Assembly (NCBI GenBank): GCA_017428085.1
Contig: JAFRRP010000075.1
Span: forward strand, 1 to 64,000
Direction of reading: 5' to 3'
Source of the DNA: Clostridia bacterium
GTDB taxonomy: Bacteria > Bacillota > Clostridia > Oscillospirales > Acutalibacteraceae
DNA length: 64,000 nt
Positions 1-7,500 of this stretch are shown here, piece by piece. Every line of letters begins with the position of its first letter. Positions within the stretch are counted from its first letter, which is position 1. A program made the translations under genes and the position numbers. The notes under the pieces were generated by a model, which did not search any database, was not told where the DNA came from, and was given only the letters and a program-made list of their open reading frames with translations.

Positions 1-897
1 CAGTCCGCGGAAATGGTCGATCCGCAGCACGTCGTAGAGCTTCTCCGCGCCGCCGATGCGCCGGATCCACCAGCCGAAGCCGTCCTCCCGCATTTGATCC
101 CAGCGGTAGAGCGGGTTGCCCCAGAGCTGGCCGTCCGCCGTGAACGCGTCCGGCGGCACGCCGGCCACCTCGGTGGGCACGTTGTCCTCATCCAGCTGGA
201 ACCACTCCGGCGCGGCCCACACGTCCGCGGAATCCATGGCCACATAGATCGGGATATCCCCGATGATGCCGATGCCGTTCTCGTGGGCGTAGTCCCGCAC
301 CGCTTTCCACTGACGGAAGAACAGAAACTGCAGGTAAATGTAAAAATCCACGTCCTCGCGCAGCAGCTCGGCGTATTTTTCCACCGCGCCGTTCTTGCGC
401 AGGCGGATATCCTCGTCCTCCCACTCGGTCCAGGGACGCATGACGAAGCGCCGCTTCAGCGCCATGAACAGCGCGTAGTCGCGCAGCCAGCCGGCGTTTT
501 CTTCGGTGAAGGCCTCCACCTCCGCGCGGTCCCTTTCAAGACCGCGGGCGGCGGCTTTGCGCAGCACGTTGAACCGCTTTTGATAGAGCGTGCCGTAATC
601 CACTTTCTCCGGGTCGGCTCCCCACCGGATCCTGCCGTACTCCGCGCGGGTCAGCAGCCCGTCCTCCCGGAGCAGGTCGAGATCGATGAAATAGGGATTG
701 CCCGCGAAGGTGGAAAAGCTCTGGTAAGGGGAATCGCCGTAGCCGGTGGGGCCCACCGGCAGGATCTGCCACCAGCGCTGCTTCGCCGCTTTGAGGAAAT
801 CAATAAAATCGAAGGCGGCCCTGCCCAGCGTGCCGATCCCGTAGGGGGAGGGCAGCGAGAAGATGGGACATAGTATGCCGCTTGAACGTTCCAGCAT
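1..897 (-). CDS. malQ: 4-alpha-glucanotransferase (MalQ, GH77), 3' part outside window
   Basis: The first 299 codons are present; the gene runs off the left edge. The N-terminus reads MLERSSGILCPIFSLPSPYG, followed by GTLGRAAFDFIDFL, WWQILPVGPTGYGDSPYQS and the barrel motifs GIIGDIPIYVAMDSADVW and GNPLYRW, ending in LRIDHFRG, which carries the catalytic-barrel Asp region of GH77. These are diagnostic for amylomaltase, which transfers 4-alpha-glucan segments during maltodextrin use in the cytoplasm. The ATG is 6 bases past the stop of the upstream permease gene, and its ribosome site AAAGGG overlaps that stop, so translation is probably coupled. It is the last visible gene of the alpha-glucan operon. 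Confidence 0.95.
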   Translation of the reverse strand, partial: MLERSSGILCPIFSLPSPYGIGTLGRAAFDFIDFLKAAKQRWWQILPVGPTGYGDSPYQSFSTFAGNPYFIDLDLLREDGLLTRAEYGRIRWGADPEKVDYGTLYQKRFNVLRKAAARGLERDRAEVEAFTEENAGWLRDYALFMALKRRFVMRPWTEWEDEDIRLRKNGAVEKYAELLREDVDFYIYLQFLFFRQWKAVRDYAHENGIGIIGDIPIYVAMDSADVWAAPEWFQLDEDNVPTEVAGVPPDAFTADGQLWGNPLYRWDQMREDGFGWWIRRIGGAEKLYDVLRIDHFRGL

Positions 898-903
898 AGC
901 CGA

Positions 904-1761
904 TCACCCTTTCACCGCACCGGCGGCCACACCCTTGATGATGTATTTCTGACAGGTGAGGTAGAAAATGATGATGGGGATGATGGAGAGCAGGATCAGC
1001 GCCATGGTGGCGCCCATATCCACCGATCCGTAGGAGCCCTTCAGGTATTGGATGTGGATCGGGATCGTCATGTATTTCGTGCGGTCCAGCACCAGATAGG
1101 GGAGCAGGTAGTCGTTCCACACCCACATGATCTCCAGCACGCCCACGGAGATGAGCGTCGGCTTGAGCAGGGGCAGCACCACGAGGAAGAAGGTGCGGAT
1201 CGGGCCGCAGCCGTCGATGGCGGCCGCCTCCTCGATCTCCAGCGGGATGCTTTTGACGAAGCCGGAGAACATGAACACCGCGAGCCCCGCGCCGAAGCCG
1301 AGGTAGACGACGGGGATCGTCCACGGGGTATTGAGCTTCAGGGAGTCGCTGGTCCGCGCCAGCGTGAACATCACCATCTGGAACGGCACGATCATGGAGA
1401 ACACGCACAGGTAGTAGACGATCTTACTGAACAGCGTGCCCACCCGCGCCACGTACCAGGCGGCCATGGAGGTGCACAGCAGGATCAGGAAGGTGGAGAC
1501 CACGGTGATGAGCAGGCTGAACAGCACGCTCTTCCAGAAGGGATAGTTGCCGAAGGTCATGCCCTTGATATAATTCTGCAGGCCCATCCAGGTCTGTTCG
1601 TTGGGCAGTGCGAAGGTGGCGGTGTTGATGGAGGCGTTGCTCTTGAAGGAGTTCATGAGCACGATCGCGATGGGCAGCAGGTAGACCACCGACAGGATCG
1701 CGAAGGAAACGCTCAGCAGCGCTCTGGAACGGCGCTGTTTTTTCAGCAAAGAGGAATTCAT
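904..1761 (-). CDS. ABC sugar transporter permease, MalG-like
   Basis: A 285-residue integral membrane protein with about six hydrophobic segments. The cytoplasmic EAA loop is clear (EIEEAAAIDGCGPIRTFFLV, then VLPLLKP), which is where the ATPase docks. Family size and motifs match the MalG/CUT1 permeases that import di- and oligosaccharides. Its ATG overlaps the TAA stop of the upstream permease (TAATG), showing tight coupling. No ATPase gene is in the window; CUT1 systems of Firmicutes often share an MsmK-type ATPase encoded elsewhere. The nearby MalQ suggests malto-oligosaccharides as substrate (inference). Confidence 0.93.
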   Translation of the reverse strand: MNSSLLKKQRRSRALLSVSFAILSVVYLLPIAIVLMNSFKSNASINTATFALPNEQTWMGLQNYIKGMTFGNYPFWKSVLFSLLITVVSTFLILLCTSMAAWYVARVGTLFSKIVYYLCVFSMIVPFQMVMFTLARTSDSLKLNTPWTIPVVYLGFGAGLAVFMFSGFVKSIPLEIEEAAAIDGCGPIRTFFLVVLPLLKPTLISVGVLEIMWVWNDYLLPYLVLDRTKYMTIPIHIQYLKGSYGSVDMGATMALILLSIIPIIIFYLTCQKYIIKGVAAGAVKG

Positions 1762-2879
1762 TACTGCTGCACCTCCTTTTTACGGGTGGAAGAAAGCTGC
1801 ACGATGGAGATGACCGCCACGAGGATGAAGAAGACCACGGCCTTGGCCTGACCGGGCCCGCGGGAGGATTTCGTCTCGTACAGGGCGCGGTAAATGTTCA
1901 GGGCCAGCATTTCGGTGGTGTGGATCTCCCCGTCGAAGGGGCGGCCGCCGGTGAGGGCGATGTTCTGATCGAACAGCTTGAAGGAATTGGTGAGGGTCAG
2001 GAACGTGCAGATGGTGATGGAGGGCATCACGTTGGGGATCGTGACATGCCACAGCGTTTTCCAGGCGGAAGCGCCGTCGATCTTGGCGGCCTCGATGATG
2101 TCCTCCGGCACGCTCTGGATCCCGGCGATGTAAATGATCATCATGTAGCCGATCTGCTGCCACGCCATCAGGATCACCAGGCCCCAGAAGCCGAACTTCG
2201 ATTCCAGCACAAGGGAGGTGTCGAAGTGGATCAGGATGCCCTCGAAGATGGTGGACCAGATGTAGCCCAGCACGATGCCGCCGATCAGGTTCGGCATGAA
2301 GAACACGGTGCGGAACACGTTGGAGCCCTTGATGCCCCGGGTGAGGGCATAGGCCACCGCGAAGGCGAACACGTTGATCACCACAAGGCTGACCAGCGTG
2401 AATACCGCGGTGTACCAGAAGGCGTGCCGGAAGCCCTCGTCGGTGAAAATGTCTTTATAGTTGGCAAAGCCCGACCACTTCCAGTCACGGGTGAGCTTGA
2501 ATTTTGTGAAGGAGAGGAACAGACCTTTGACGAAGGGGTACAGGAACCCGATGCAGAAGGCCGCGAAGGTGGGCAGCAGGAACAGCGGGAACATCCGCTT
2601 GATGGGACGGCGCACCAGCTTTGAGTTGAGCGCGTTGCCGTCGGCGGCTTTTCTGTCCACGTTGTTGAGCACCACGGCGATCATCGTCAGGCCCAGCAGC
2701 ATGATGGCGGCGCGCCACCAGGAGCCGGCGTCCTCCAGCGCGTAGGACCAGGTCTGCAGCGTGCCCGTAAAGGGCAGCCGGGTGAGCACGTTCAGCGAAG
2801 CGAGCAGCCCCACCAACAGCAGACATCCGCCCGCCGCGCACAGGAGGATCCTGACGGGAAGCGATTTTTTGGAAGTCAT
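1761..2879 (-). CDS. ABC sugar transporter permease, MalF-like
   Basis: A 372-residue permease with two extra N-terminal hydrophobic helices before the core, as in MalF-type subunits. The core begins near MFPLFLLPTFAAFCIGFLYP and holds the EAA loop DIIEAAKIDGASAWKTLWHV. It forms the membrane heterodimer with the MalG-like gene downstream. The start ATG at 2879 has the ribosome site GGAGAACCGC just upstream (AAAGGAGAACCGC). It is separated from the binding-protein gene by about 120 bases that contain a strong hairpin. Confidence 0.93.
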   Translation of the reverse strand: MTSKKSLPVRILLCAAGGCLLLVGLLASLNVLTRLPFTGTLQTWSYALEDAGSWWRAAIMLLGLTMIAVVLNNVDRKAADGNALNSKLVRRPIKRMFPLFLLPTFAAFCIGFLYPFVKGLFLSFTKFKLTRDWKWSGFANYKDIFTDEGFRHAFWYTAVFTLVSLVVINVFAFAVAYALTRGIKGSNVFRTVFFMPNLIGGIVLGYIWSTIFEGILIHFDTSLVLESKFGFWGLVILMAWQQIGYMMIIYIAGIQSVPEDIIEAAKIDGASAWKTLWHVTIPNVMPSITICTFLTLTNSFKLFDQNIALTGGRPFDGEIHTTEMLALNIYRALYETKSSRGPGQAKAVVFFILVAVISIVQLSSTRKKEVQQ

Positions 2880-2938
2880 GCGGTTCTCCTTTCCGAAATA
2901 ATTCCGAAGGGATATTCGGTTGGTGAAGAAAAACGGAA

Positions 2939-2966
2939 GGCGGGAACGGGAAACCCCGTTCCCGCC
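2939..2966 (-). promoter_or_regulatory. intra-operon hairpin between binding-protein and permease genes
   Basis: Perfect 12-base inverted repeat GGCGGGAACGGG / CCCGTTCCCGCC with a 4-base loop, followed on the minus strand by a T-rich stretch. It lies right after the stop of the solute-binding gene and before the permeases. Such hairpins usually stabilise the binding-protein mRNA or partly terminate, giving more binding protein than permease (established for maltose-type operons; inferred here). Confidence 0.75.
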
Positions 2967-2999
2967 CTGGTTTAGCGGAGTGGTGCGGGAAGGATCGGA

Positions 3000-4319
3000 T
3001 TATTCGGCGTGATCCTTCACATACAGAGTGGCCCAGCCGTCCACGGCGGCCTTCACGACCTCGTCCCATTCGCCCTGGCCAGCGGAATACTTGGTCATGG
3101 CGTCCACAACGGCAGCTCTGTAATCGTCAACGGCGGGCTCCCAGTTGAAGGCCCACGTGACGACGTAGTTGCCCTTGGCGGTGTAGTCGTTCGCGGCGGC
3201 AAAGAAGACGTTCTCGGGGGTCTTGGCGTTCTTGAAGGGGCAGGGTCCGAACTGCTCCGCCATCATGGTGGTGCCTTCGTCGGAGGTGACGACCCAGGTC
3301 ATGAACGCAAGCGTCGCGTCGATGTCTTCCTGCTTGGCGTTGGCGTTCACAGCCCAGCAGTTCTCGGTGCCGCAGCAAAGACCGGCCTTTTCTTCGCCGT
3401 CAACGCCGCAGTAGATCGGGATCATGGTGAGGTCTTCGGGATTCATGTTGAAGTTGCCGGTCAGGTTGGCGTACTCCCAGGTACCGTTCTGATAGAACAC
3501 GGCCTTGCCCTCGCCGAATTCGGCTTCGGCCTGGTCGCCGGTGGCGGAGGCCAGCGCGGCGCCGGTGGTGGCGGTATCCGTGATATACAGATCCCAGATG
3601 GCCTTGTAGTTATCCATGTAGGTGCCCTTGATCTCGGCGGGCTGCTCTTTCACGCCGTCGTCACGGAACTCGTAGAACAGAGGCATATTGATCAGATGGC
3701 CGGAGAATCTCCAGGAGGAGGAGCCGTCCAGACCGGCGCTGGTGAACGCGTCGAAGCCCAGCTCGGCTGCTCTGGCGTGGATGTCGTCGGCGACGGCCTT
3801 CAGGGAATCGAAGTTGGTGATCTCATCGAGGGAATGGCCGGCCTGCTCCAGCAGCGCCTTGTTGACGATGATGCCGAACGCCTCGTAGCAATAGCCGACG
3901 GATACCAGCTTGTCGCCGTCATAGAGGTTGAAATCGGAGGTGGTGAGTTCCTTGACGAAATCGGCGTCGGTGAGATCCAGCGCGTATTCGCCCCAGGTCT
4001 CCACGCCGCCCTGGTTGCCGATCTGGAACATGGTGGGGGCGGCGTCCTTATCCATTTCAGCGGTAAGGGTGTTGTCGTATTCGCCGGAGGCGGCGGTCAC
4101 GACCTTGACTTCCACGCCGGTCTGCTCGGTGTAGGTCTTGGCCAGATCCTGCCAGGCCTGATCCGCTTCGGGCTTGAAGTTCAGGTAGTAGACCTTGCCG
4201 GTGGCGGTATTGGCGGGCTTGGGGGCGTCCGTGGACGTTTCCGTTCCCGATTTGTCGGCGCAGGCGCCGAACGCGAACACGATGCTCAGAACGAGCAGGA
4301 TTGCAAGGAGTTTCTTCAT
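3000..4319 (-). CDS. extracellular sugar-binding lipoprotein (MalE/CUT1 type)
   Basis: A 439-residue solute-binding protein. It starts MKKLLAILLVLSIVFAFGAC, a lipoprotein signal with the lipid-modified Cys in FGAC, so it is anchored on the outer face of the membrane. The mature part has the features of the SBP_bac_1 family (for example WQDLAKTYTEQTGVEVKVV near the N-terminus and WVVTSDEGTTMMAEQFGP late). It delivers the sugar to the two permeases encoded downstream. The ribosome site is GAAAGGAAGAATT before the ATG. It lies 64 bases after the regulator gene and is probably co-transcribed from the promoter near 5535. Confidence 0.93.
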   Translation of the reverse strand: MKKLLAILLVLSIVFAFGACADKSGTETSTDAPKPANTATGKVYYLNFKPEADQAWQDLAKTYTEQTGVEVKVVTAASGEYDNTLTAEMDKDAAPTMFQIGNQGGVETWGEYALDLTDADFVKELTTSDFNLYDGDKLVSVGYCYEAFGIIVNKALLEQAGHSLDEITNFDSLKAVADDIHARAAELGFDAFTSAGLDGSSSWRFSGHLINMPLFYEFRDDGVKEQPAEIKGTYMDNYKAIWDLYITDTATTGAALASATGDQAEAEFGEGKAVFYQNGTWEYANLTGNFNMNPEDLTMIPIYCGVDGEEKAGLCCGTENCWAVNANAKQEDIDATLAFMTWVVTSDEGTTMMAEQFGPCPFKNAKTPENVFFAAANDYTAKGNYVVTWAFNWEPAVDDYRAAVVDAMTKYSAGQGEWDEVVKAAVDGWATLYVKDHAE

Positions 4320-4383
4320 GAATAATTCTTCCTTTCGAATGATGATATATTTCCACGCCAGCAGGCGTAAAAATCGAATGGGA

Positions 4384-5403
4384 TCAGCGGACGTCCCGCA
4401 CGCTTTCGCCCTCCCGCAGCACGGCCTCCAGCGTGATGTGCCGGTTGCCGCTTCTGCCGTCGATCAGGTCGATCAGCGTGGTCACGGCGCCGCGGCCCAG
4501 CTCCTCGGCGGGCTGTACCATGGTGGTGAGCGCAGGGATCGTGTACTGGGTGACGGAGATGCCGTCGATGGCGATGACGGAACAGTCCTGCGGCACGCGC
4601 ACGCCCGCGTCGTACAGCGCGCGGATGGCGGCGACGGCCATGGTGTCCGCCGCGGCGAACATTGCGGTGAACGCGGCGCCGGAAGCAACGAGCCGTCGGG
4701 TGGCGTTGTAGGCGCCGTGCAGGGAATAGCTGGCGGTCTCGGCGATCAGCGTTTCCTCCGGCTGCAGGCCCGCTTCCGTCAGCGCTCGCTTGTAGCCCTC
4801 AAACCGCAGCGCGCCGATGGAGCCGTCCTGCCGGTCCGGCAGCAGGATCGCGATCTTTTTGTGGCCGCTGCGCAGCAGATAATCGGTGGCGGCAAAGGCG
4901 GTCGCCGTATCGTCCACCGTGACGGAGGAGTAGGCGGCGTCTTCCAGCGCGCCGAAGCTGTTGCGGTAGGTACAGCACACGAAAGGGACGCCCAGCAGCG
5001 CCGTATCGGCCGCGGTATAATCGCACTTTCCGCCGAGCAGCACCAGCCCCTTCAGCCGTTTGCTGCGGGCCAGCGTCGCCCCGGCCAGCAGTTCGCTCTC
5101 ATCCGTGTTGATCTGGTGCAGCACCAGCGTGTAGCCCAGTTCCTCGGCGGTCTTTTCGATGGCGCGGATCACGGCGGTGAAAAAAATGTTGCCGATCCCC
5201 TTGACCACGAGGCCGATGGCGTCCGACGGGCGGCTGACCAGGTCGCGCGCCGCGTCGTTCGGGATATAGTGGACCTGCTGCGCGGTCTCAAGCACCTTCC
5301 GCCGTACCTCTTCGCTCACGTCCGGATGCCCGTTGATGGCGCGCGAAACGGTGCTGACGGAAACGCCGCAGAGCTTTGCCAGCGTTTTAATGTTCAAAGC
5401 CAA
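4384..5403 (-). CDS. LacI-family transcriptional regulator of the alpha-glucan operon
   Basis: 339 residues. The N-terminal helix-turn-helix is typical (LAKLCGVSVSTVSRAINGHP, then DVSEEVRRKV and the hinge IPNDAARDL), followed by a periplasmic-binding-like sensor domain. The gene is first in the operon, upstream of the binding protein, permeases and amylomaltase, so it very likely represses them and itself in response to a maltodextrin or similar sugar. Two CCGG-centred palindromes lie in its own promoter region. The upstream ribosome site is GGAAGGTGTTTGGC. Confidence 0.92.
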   Translation of the reverse strand: MALNIKTLAKLCGVSVSTVSRAINGHPDVSEEVRRKVLETAQQVHYIPNDAARDLVSRPSDAIGLVVKGIGNIFFTAVIRAIEKTAEELGYTLVLHQINTDESELLAGATLARSKRLKGLVLLGGKCDYTAADTALLGVPFVCCTYRNSFGALEDAAYSSVTVDDTATAFAATDYLLRSGHKKIAILLPDRQDGSIGALRFEGYKRALTEAGLQPEETLIAETASYSLHGAYNATRRLVASGAAFTAMFAAADTMAVAAIRALYDAGVRVPQDCSVIAIDGISVTQYTIPALTTMVQPAEELGRGAVTTLIDLIDGRSGNRHITLEAVLREGESVRDVR

Positions 5404-5480
5404 ACACCTTCCGTAATAAAAAGCGGCATAAAAATGAACGGTTTTGCCGGGAAGTGACGAAAACCCGACAGATTCCTCCG

Positions 5481-5502
5481 GAATCGTTACCGGTATCGTT
5501 TC
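5481..5502. promoter_or_regulatory. candidate LacI-type operator downstream of the -10 box
   Basis: A 22-base imperfect palindrome centred on the CG step of ACCGGT; the two 11-base arms match at 9 positions (GAATCGTTACC against GAAACGATACC). The size, symmetry and central CG are typical of LacI-family operators. It sits about 20 bases downstream of the -10 element of the regulator promoter, where a bound repressor would block elongation or initiation. Confidence 0.6.
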
Positions 5503-5520
5503 CAGCCCGCTTCCATTGTC

Positions 5521-5549
5521 AAAATATCAAAAAAAACCGGTTTTGTCAA
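5521..5549 (-). promoter_or_regulatory. promoter of the lacI-sugar operon with embedded operator
   Basis: On the minus strand TTGACA (5549-5544), a 17-base spacer, then TATTTT (5526-5521). The spacer contains a perfect 12-base palindrome AAAACCGGTTTT (5533-5544) that reaches into the -35 box. This arrangement would let the LacI-type protein occlude RNA polymerase directly. The transcript would begin near 5514 and read lacI and the sugar genes. Confidence 0.7.
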
Positions 5550-5857
5550 GTATTTTTTGTAATGATTGCAAGATTGTAACTTCTTTTCGGTATCCTGCAA
5601 GGTATTTCCCTGCCTGTGGGATTTCAGGCCCCTCAAACCGCCGGATCGCATTTTCGTCGCCCGGCGATCATTTTCTCCGGACGTACCTCATCAGCCAATG
5701 ATGAGGTACTGTTTTTTTGCTGTTTTGGGAAAGGCTCCTTCGAGCAGCAGCGGAGGGCCTCTTTTCTTCATCCATAAACATCCCCAAGAATACTTCAGAA
5801 TTACTGTTGATAAAGGAGATGTGCATAACAACGGCGAATACCGCAACCGTTTTGAAG

Positions 5858-5941
5858 TCACCTGAGATGGAATATCACGTTCGGCAGCGGAAAGAAATGA
5901 CCGACATCAGGATTATCGTTACGGCCATGCGAAGCATTCAT
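5858..5941 (-). pseudogene. remnant of an ICE-type helix-turn-helix protein (N-terminus only)
   Basis: A 27-codon reading frame whose ATG overlaps the stop of the excisionase remnant (ATGA). It ends HFFPLPNVIFHL plus one residue and TGA. The phrase FFPLPN-IF-L is the start of HTH proteins carried by Clostridia integrative elements, usually more than 200 residues and placed next to an excisionase. After one inserted base the frame continues with TVAVFAVVM, loosely like the next segment of that family, then degenerates. Called from memory of the family, so moderate to low confidence. Confidence 0.35.
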
Positions 5942-6135
5942 GCGCCGCTGCCTCCGGATTTTTTTTCAACCCACGCGAGGAGCTTTTCCTTCGGGACCGC
6001 TTTTCGGTCCCCGTCTTTCAGAACGGGAAACGATGCTTCCTGCATGAGTTCGTATGCGCCGGAAATGGAAATCCCAAGCAATTTCGCGACGTGATCCGCG
6101 CAGAGAAAAAGCGGAAGTTCGCCGTAGGATCTGAA
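5938..6135 (-). pseudogene. excisionase-like MerR/HTH_17 protein remnant without start codon
   Basis: The minus-strand frame reads RSYGELPLFLCADHVAKLLG, then ISISGAYELMQEASFPVLKD and VPKEKLLAWVEKK, a typical small HTH_17 excisionase: winged HTH with AKLLGIS-SGAYELM and the closing VPKEKL-W. No ATG, GTG or TTG precedes the domain before an in-frame TGA; the codon where Met is expected reads TTC. It therefore looks like a decayed gene from an integrated element. The next frame downstream overlaps by ATGA, the usual operon layout of such elements. Confidence 0.55.
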
Positions 6136-6235
6136 AAAGACACGGGTGATCGTGTTGCAGAATCCTGCGAGGCCTGCGGCCGGGAGGACTTTTGCGGAAG
6201 CTCTTCATTTTTATATAAGAAAAACCGTATGGGAA

Positions 6236-6264
6236 TTGCATAATTCCTGCAGAGATGATATAAT
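6236..6264 (+). promoter_or_regulatory. promoter for the DUF434 gene group
   Basis: TTGCAT (6236-6241), 17-base spacer, TATAAT (6259-6264). The -10 box overlaps the ATG of the SGNH remnant, so that ATG would not be in this transcript; the first complete gene downstream is the DUF434 protein at 6483. Confidence 0.55.
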
Positions 6265-6481
6265 GAAACCCTATGAACCGCATGAGGAATACGACGTCGG
6301 CGTTTTTGATCTGTGGAACGGCAAGGATTTCAAGCAAATCCCTGATGATCTGAGGGATCCCTATCGGCTGGACGATATCCACCCGACCAGGGCCGGTCAC
6401 CGCGGCAGGCGGGGACCGGAACCTGAAAAACGGCTTTTGGATTTTATGACGATTCACCAAAAAGAGTTCGCGGGGCTTTGA
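6263..6481 (+). pseudogene. C-terminal remnant of an SGNH/GDSL-type hydrolase
   Basis: The frame gives 72 residues containing VFDLWN, PYRLDDIHPTRAGH and PEPEKRLLDFM. DDIHPTRAG matches block V of SGNH hydrolases, where the Asp and His of the catalytic triad sit, but the nucleophile and oxyanion blocks (I to III) are absent. The start codon lies inside a -10 box and has no good ribosome site. It is most simply the tail of a deleted hydrolase. It abuts the excisionase remnant, so both may mark one deletion or excision event. Confidence 0.4.
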
Positions 6482-6482
6482 T

Positions 6483-7184
6483 ATGATTGCAAAGAGAGGA
6501 TTTGTACCGGAGGACGAAATATCCTTTTCTCCTGAAGGGGTAAAGCGTATGCAAACCGCTTCCGCCCACGTTTTCTATTTGATCAACGAGGGATACGACC
6601 TGAAACAGGCCGCTGCGTTCGTTGGGAATCACCTGCAGTTGTCAGAGCGTCAACGGATGGCCGTCATGCGGAGTCTCGCGTCGCGAGAGCAGCTTGCCGC
6701 GCGGGAAAAGAAACGGATCGGACCCGGCTCTCTTGCGGGGCGCGAGGTATGGATCGACGGGTTCAACACGGTGATCACACTGGAAGTCATGCTGAACGAA
6801 TCCATCCTTTTCAGGGGAATGGACGGCTGTATACGGGATCTTGCCTCACTCAGAGGCACGTACCGGACGATTTCCGAAACAGCGCAAGCGGTACGGCTGC
6901 TGATAGAACAGCTGCAGGGGACCAACGTTGGTCGGAGCCACATTTTGCTGGATCGCCCGGTATCCAATTCAGGCCGTCTGAAAACGCTGATTGCTGAAAC
7001 GGCAGAAGAAAGATCCTGTGATATTGACGTTCAGATCATCGACGACGTTGACAGAATCCTTTGGGAGAAAGCAAATGTGATCACATCCGACGCGATCATA
7101 CTGGATCACTGTTCATGCTGGGTGAACCTGTTGGCGGAATGTGTGAAAAAACACGGAGGCAGAGTGCTGCAGGTGTGGTGTTGA
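6483..7184 (+). CDS. DUF434/DUF5616 family protein
   Basis: 233 residues. The N-terminal part (about 1-60) has the DUF434 pattern AHVFYLINEGYDLKQAAAFV with NHLQLSERQRMAVMR. The C-terminal part (about 75-233) has EVWIDGFNTVITLEVML and ends with DAIILDHCSCWVNLLAECV, the DUF5616 PIN-like fold in which acidic residues (WIDGFN, DRPVSNSG) may bind metal. The biochemical role is unknown. It follows the SGNH remnant by one base and is followed after one base by the next gene, so the group is an operon. Confidence 0.8.
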   Translation: MIAKRGFVPEDEISFSPEGVKRMQTASAHVFYLINEGYDLKQAAAFVGNHLQLSERQRMAVMRSLASREQLAAREKKRIGPGSLAGREVWIDGFNTVITLEVMLNESILFRGMDGCIRDLASLRGTYRTISETAQAVRLLIEQLQGTNVGRSHILLDRPVSNSGRLKTLIAETAEERSCDIDVQIIDDVDRILWEKANVITSDAIILDHCSCWVNLLAECVKKHGGRVLQVWC

Positions 7185-7185
7185 T

Positions 7186-7500
7186 ATGAAAAACGAAAAA
7201 AAAGGCAACAATTGGACTGCGTATCATGACCCCGATGCCGGGAGGTATTTTGCGGAGATCATATACACCAGCCGGGAAGGGCGGGAACAGTACGATTACG
7301 AGATAACGCGGGATATTTACAGCCGACTCGGGACATTCGAGGATGACACAGACAACGAAAGGCTGATAAAGACCGCAAAGATGACGTATTCGTTTGAGAA
7401 TACGATGTGCGGCACGCTCGGACCGGAGAGGATGGTCTGGGACGAAGAAGCCAACGAAGCTATGCATAAGTGCGAGCAGAAACGAAAAAAAAAGATATGA
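7186..7500 (+). CDS. hypothetical protein, 104 residues
   Basis: No family recognised. A soluble, charged protein rich in acidic and aromatic residues (YFAEIIYTSREGREQYDYEI; SFENTMCGTLGPERMVWD) with a Lys-rich end. No signal peptide or membrane segment. Its ATG comes one base after the DUF434 stop, and its TGA overlaps an ATG (ATGA) that would start the esterase gene, so the three genes were built as one translationally coupled unit. Confidence 0.6.
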   Translation: MKNEKKGNNWTAYHDPDAGRYFAEIIYTSREGREQYDYEITRDIYSRLGTFEDDTDNERLIKTAKMTYSFENTMCGTLGPERMVWDEEANEAMHKCEQKRKKKI

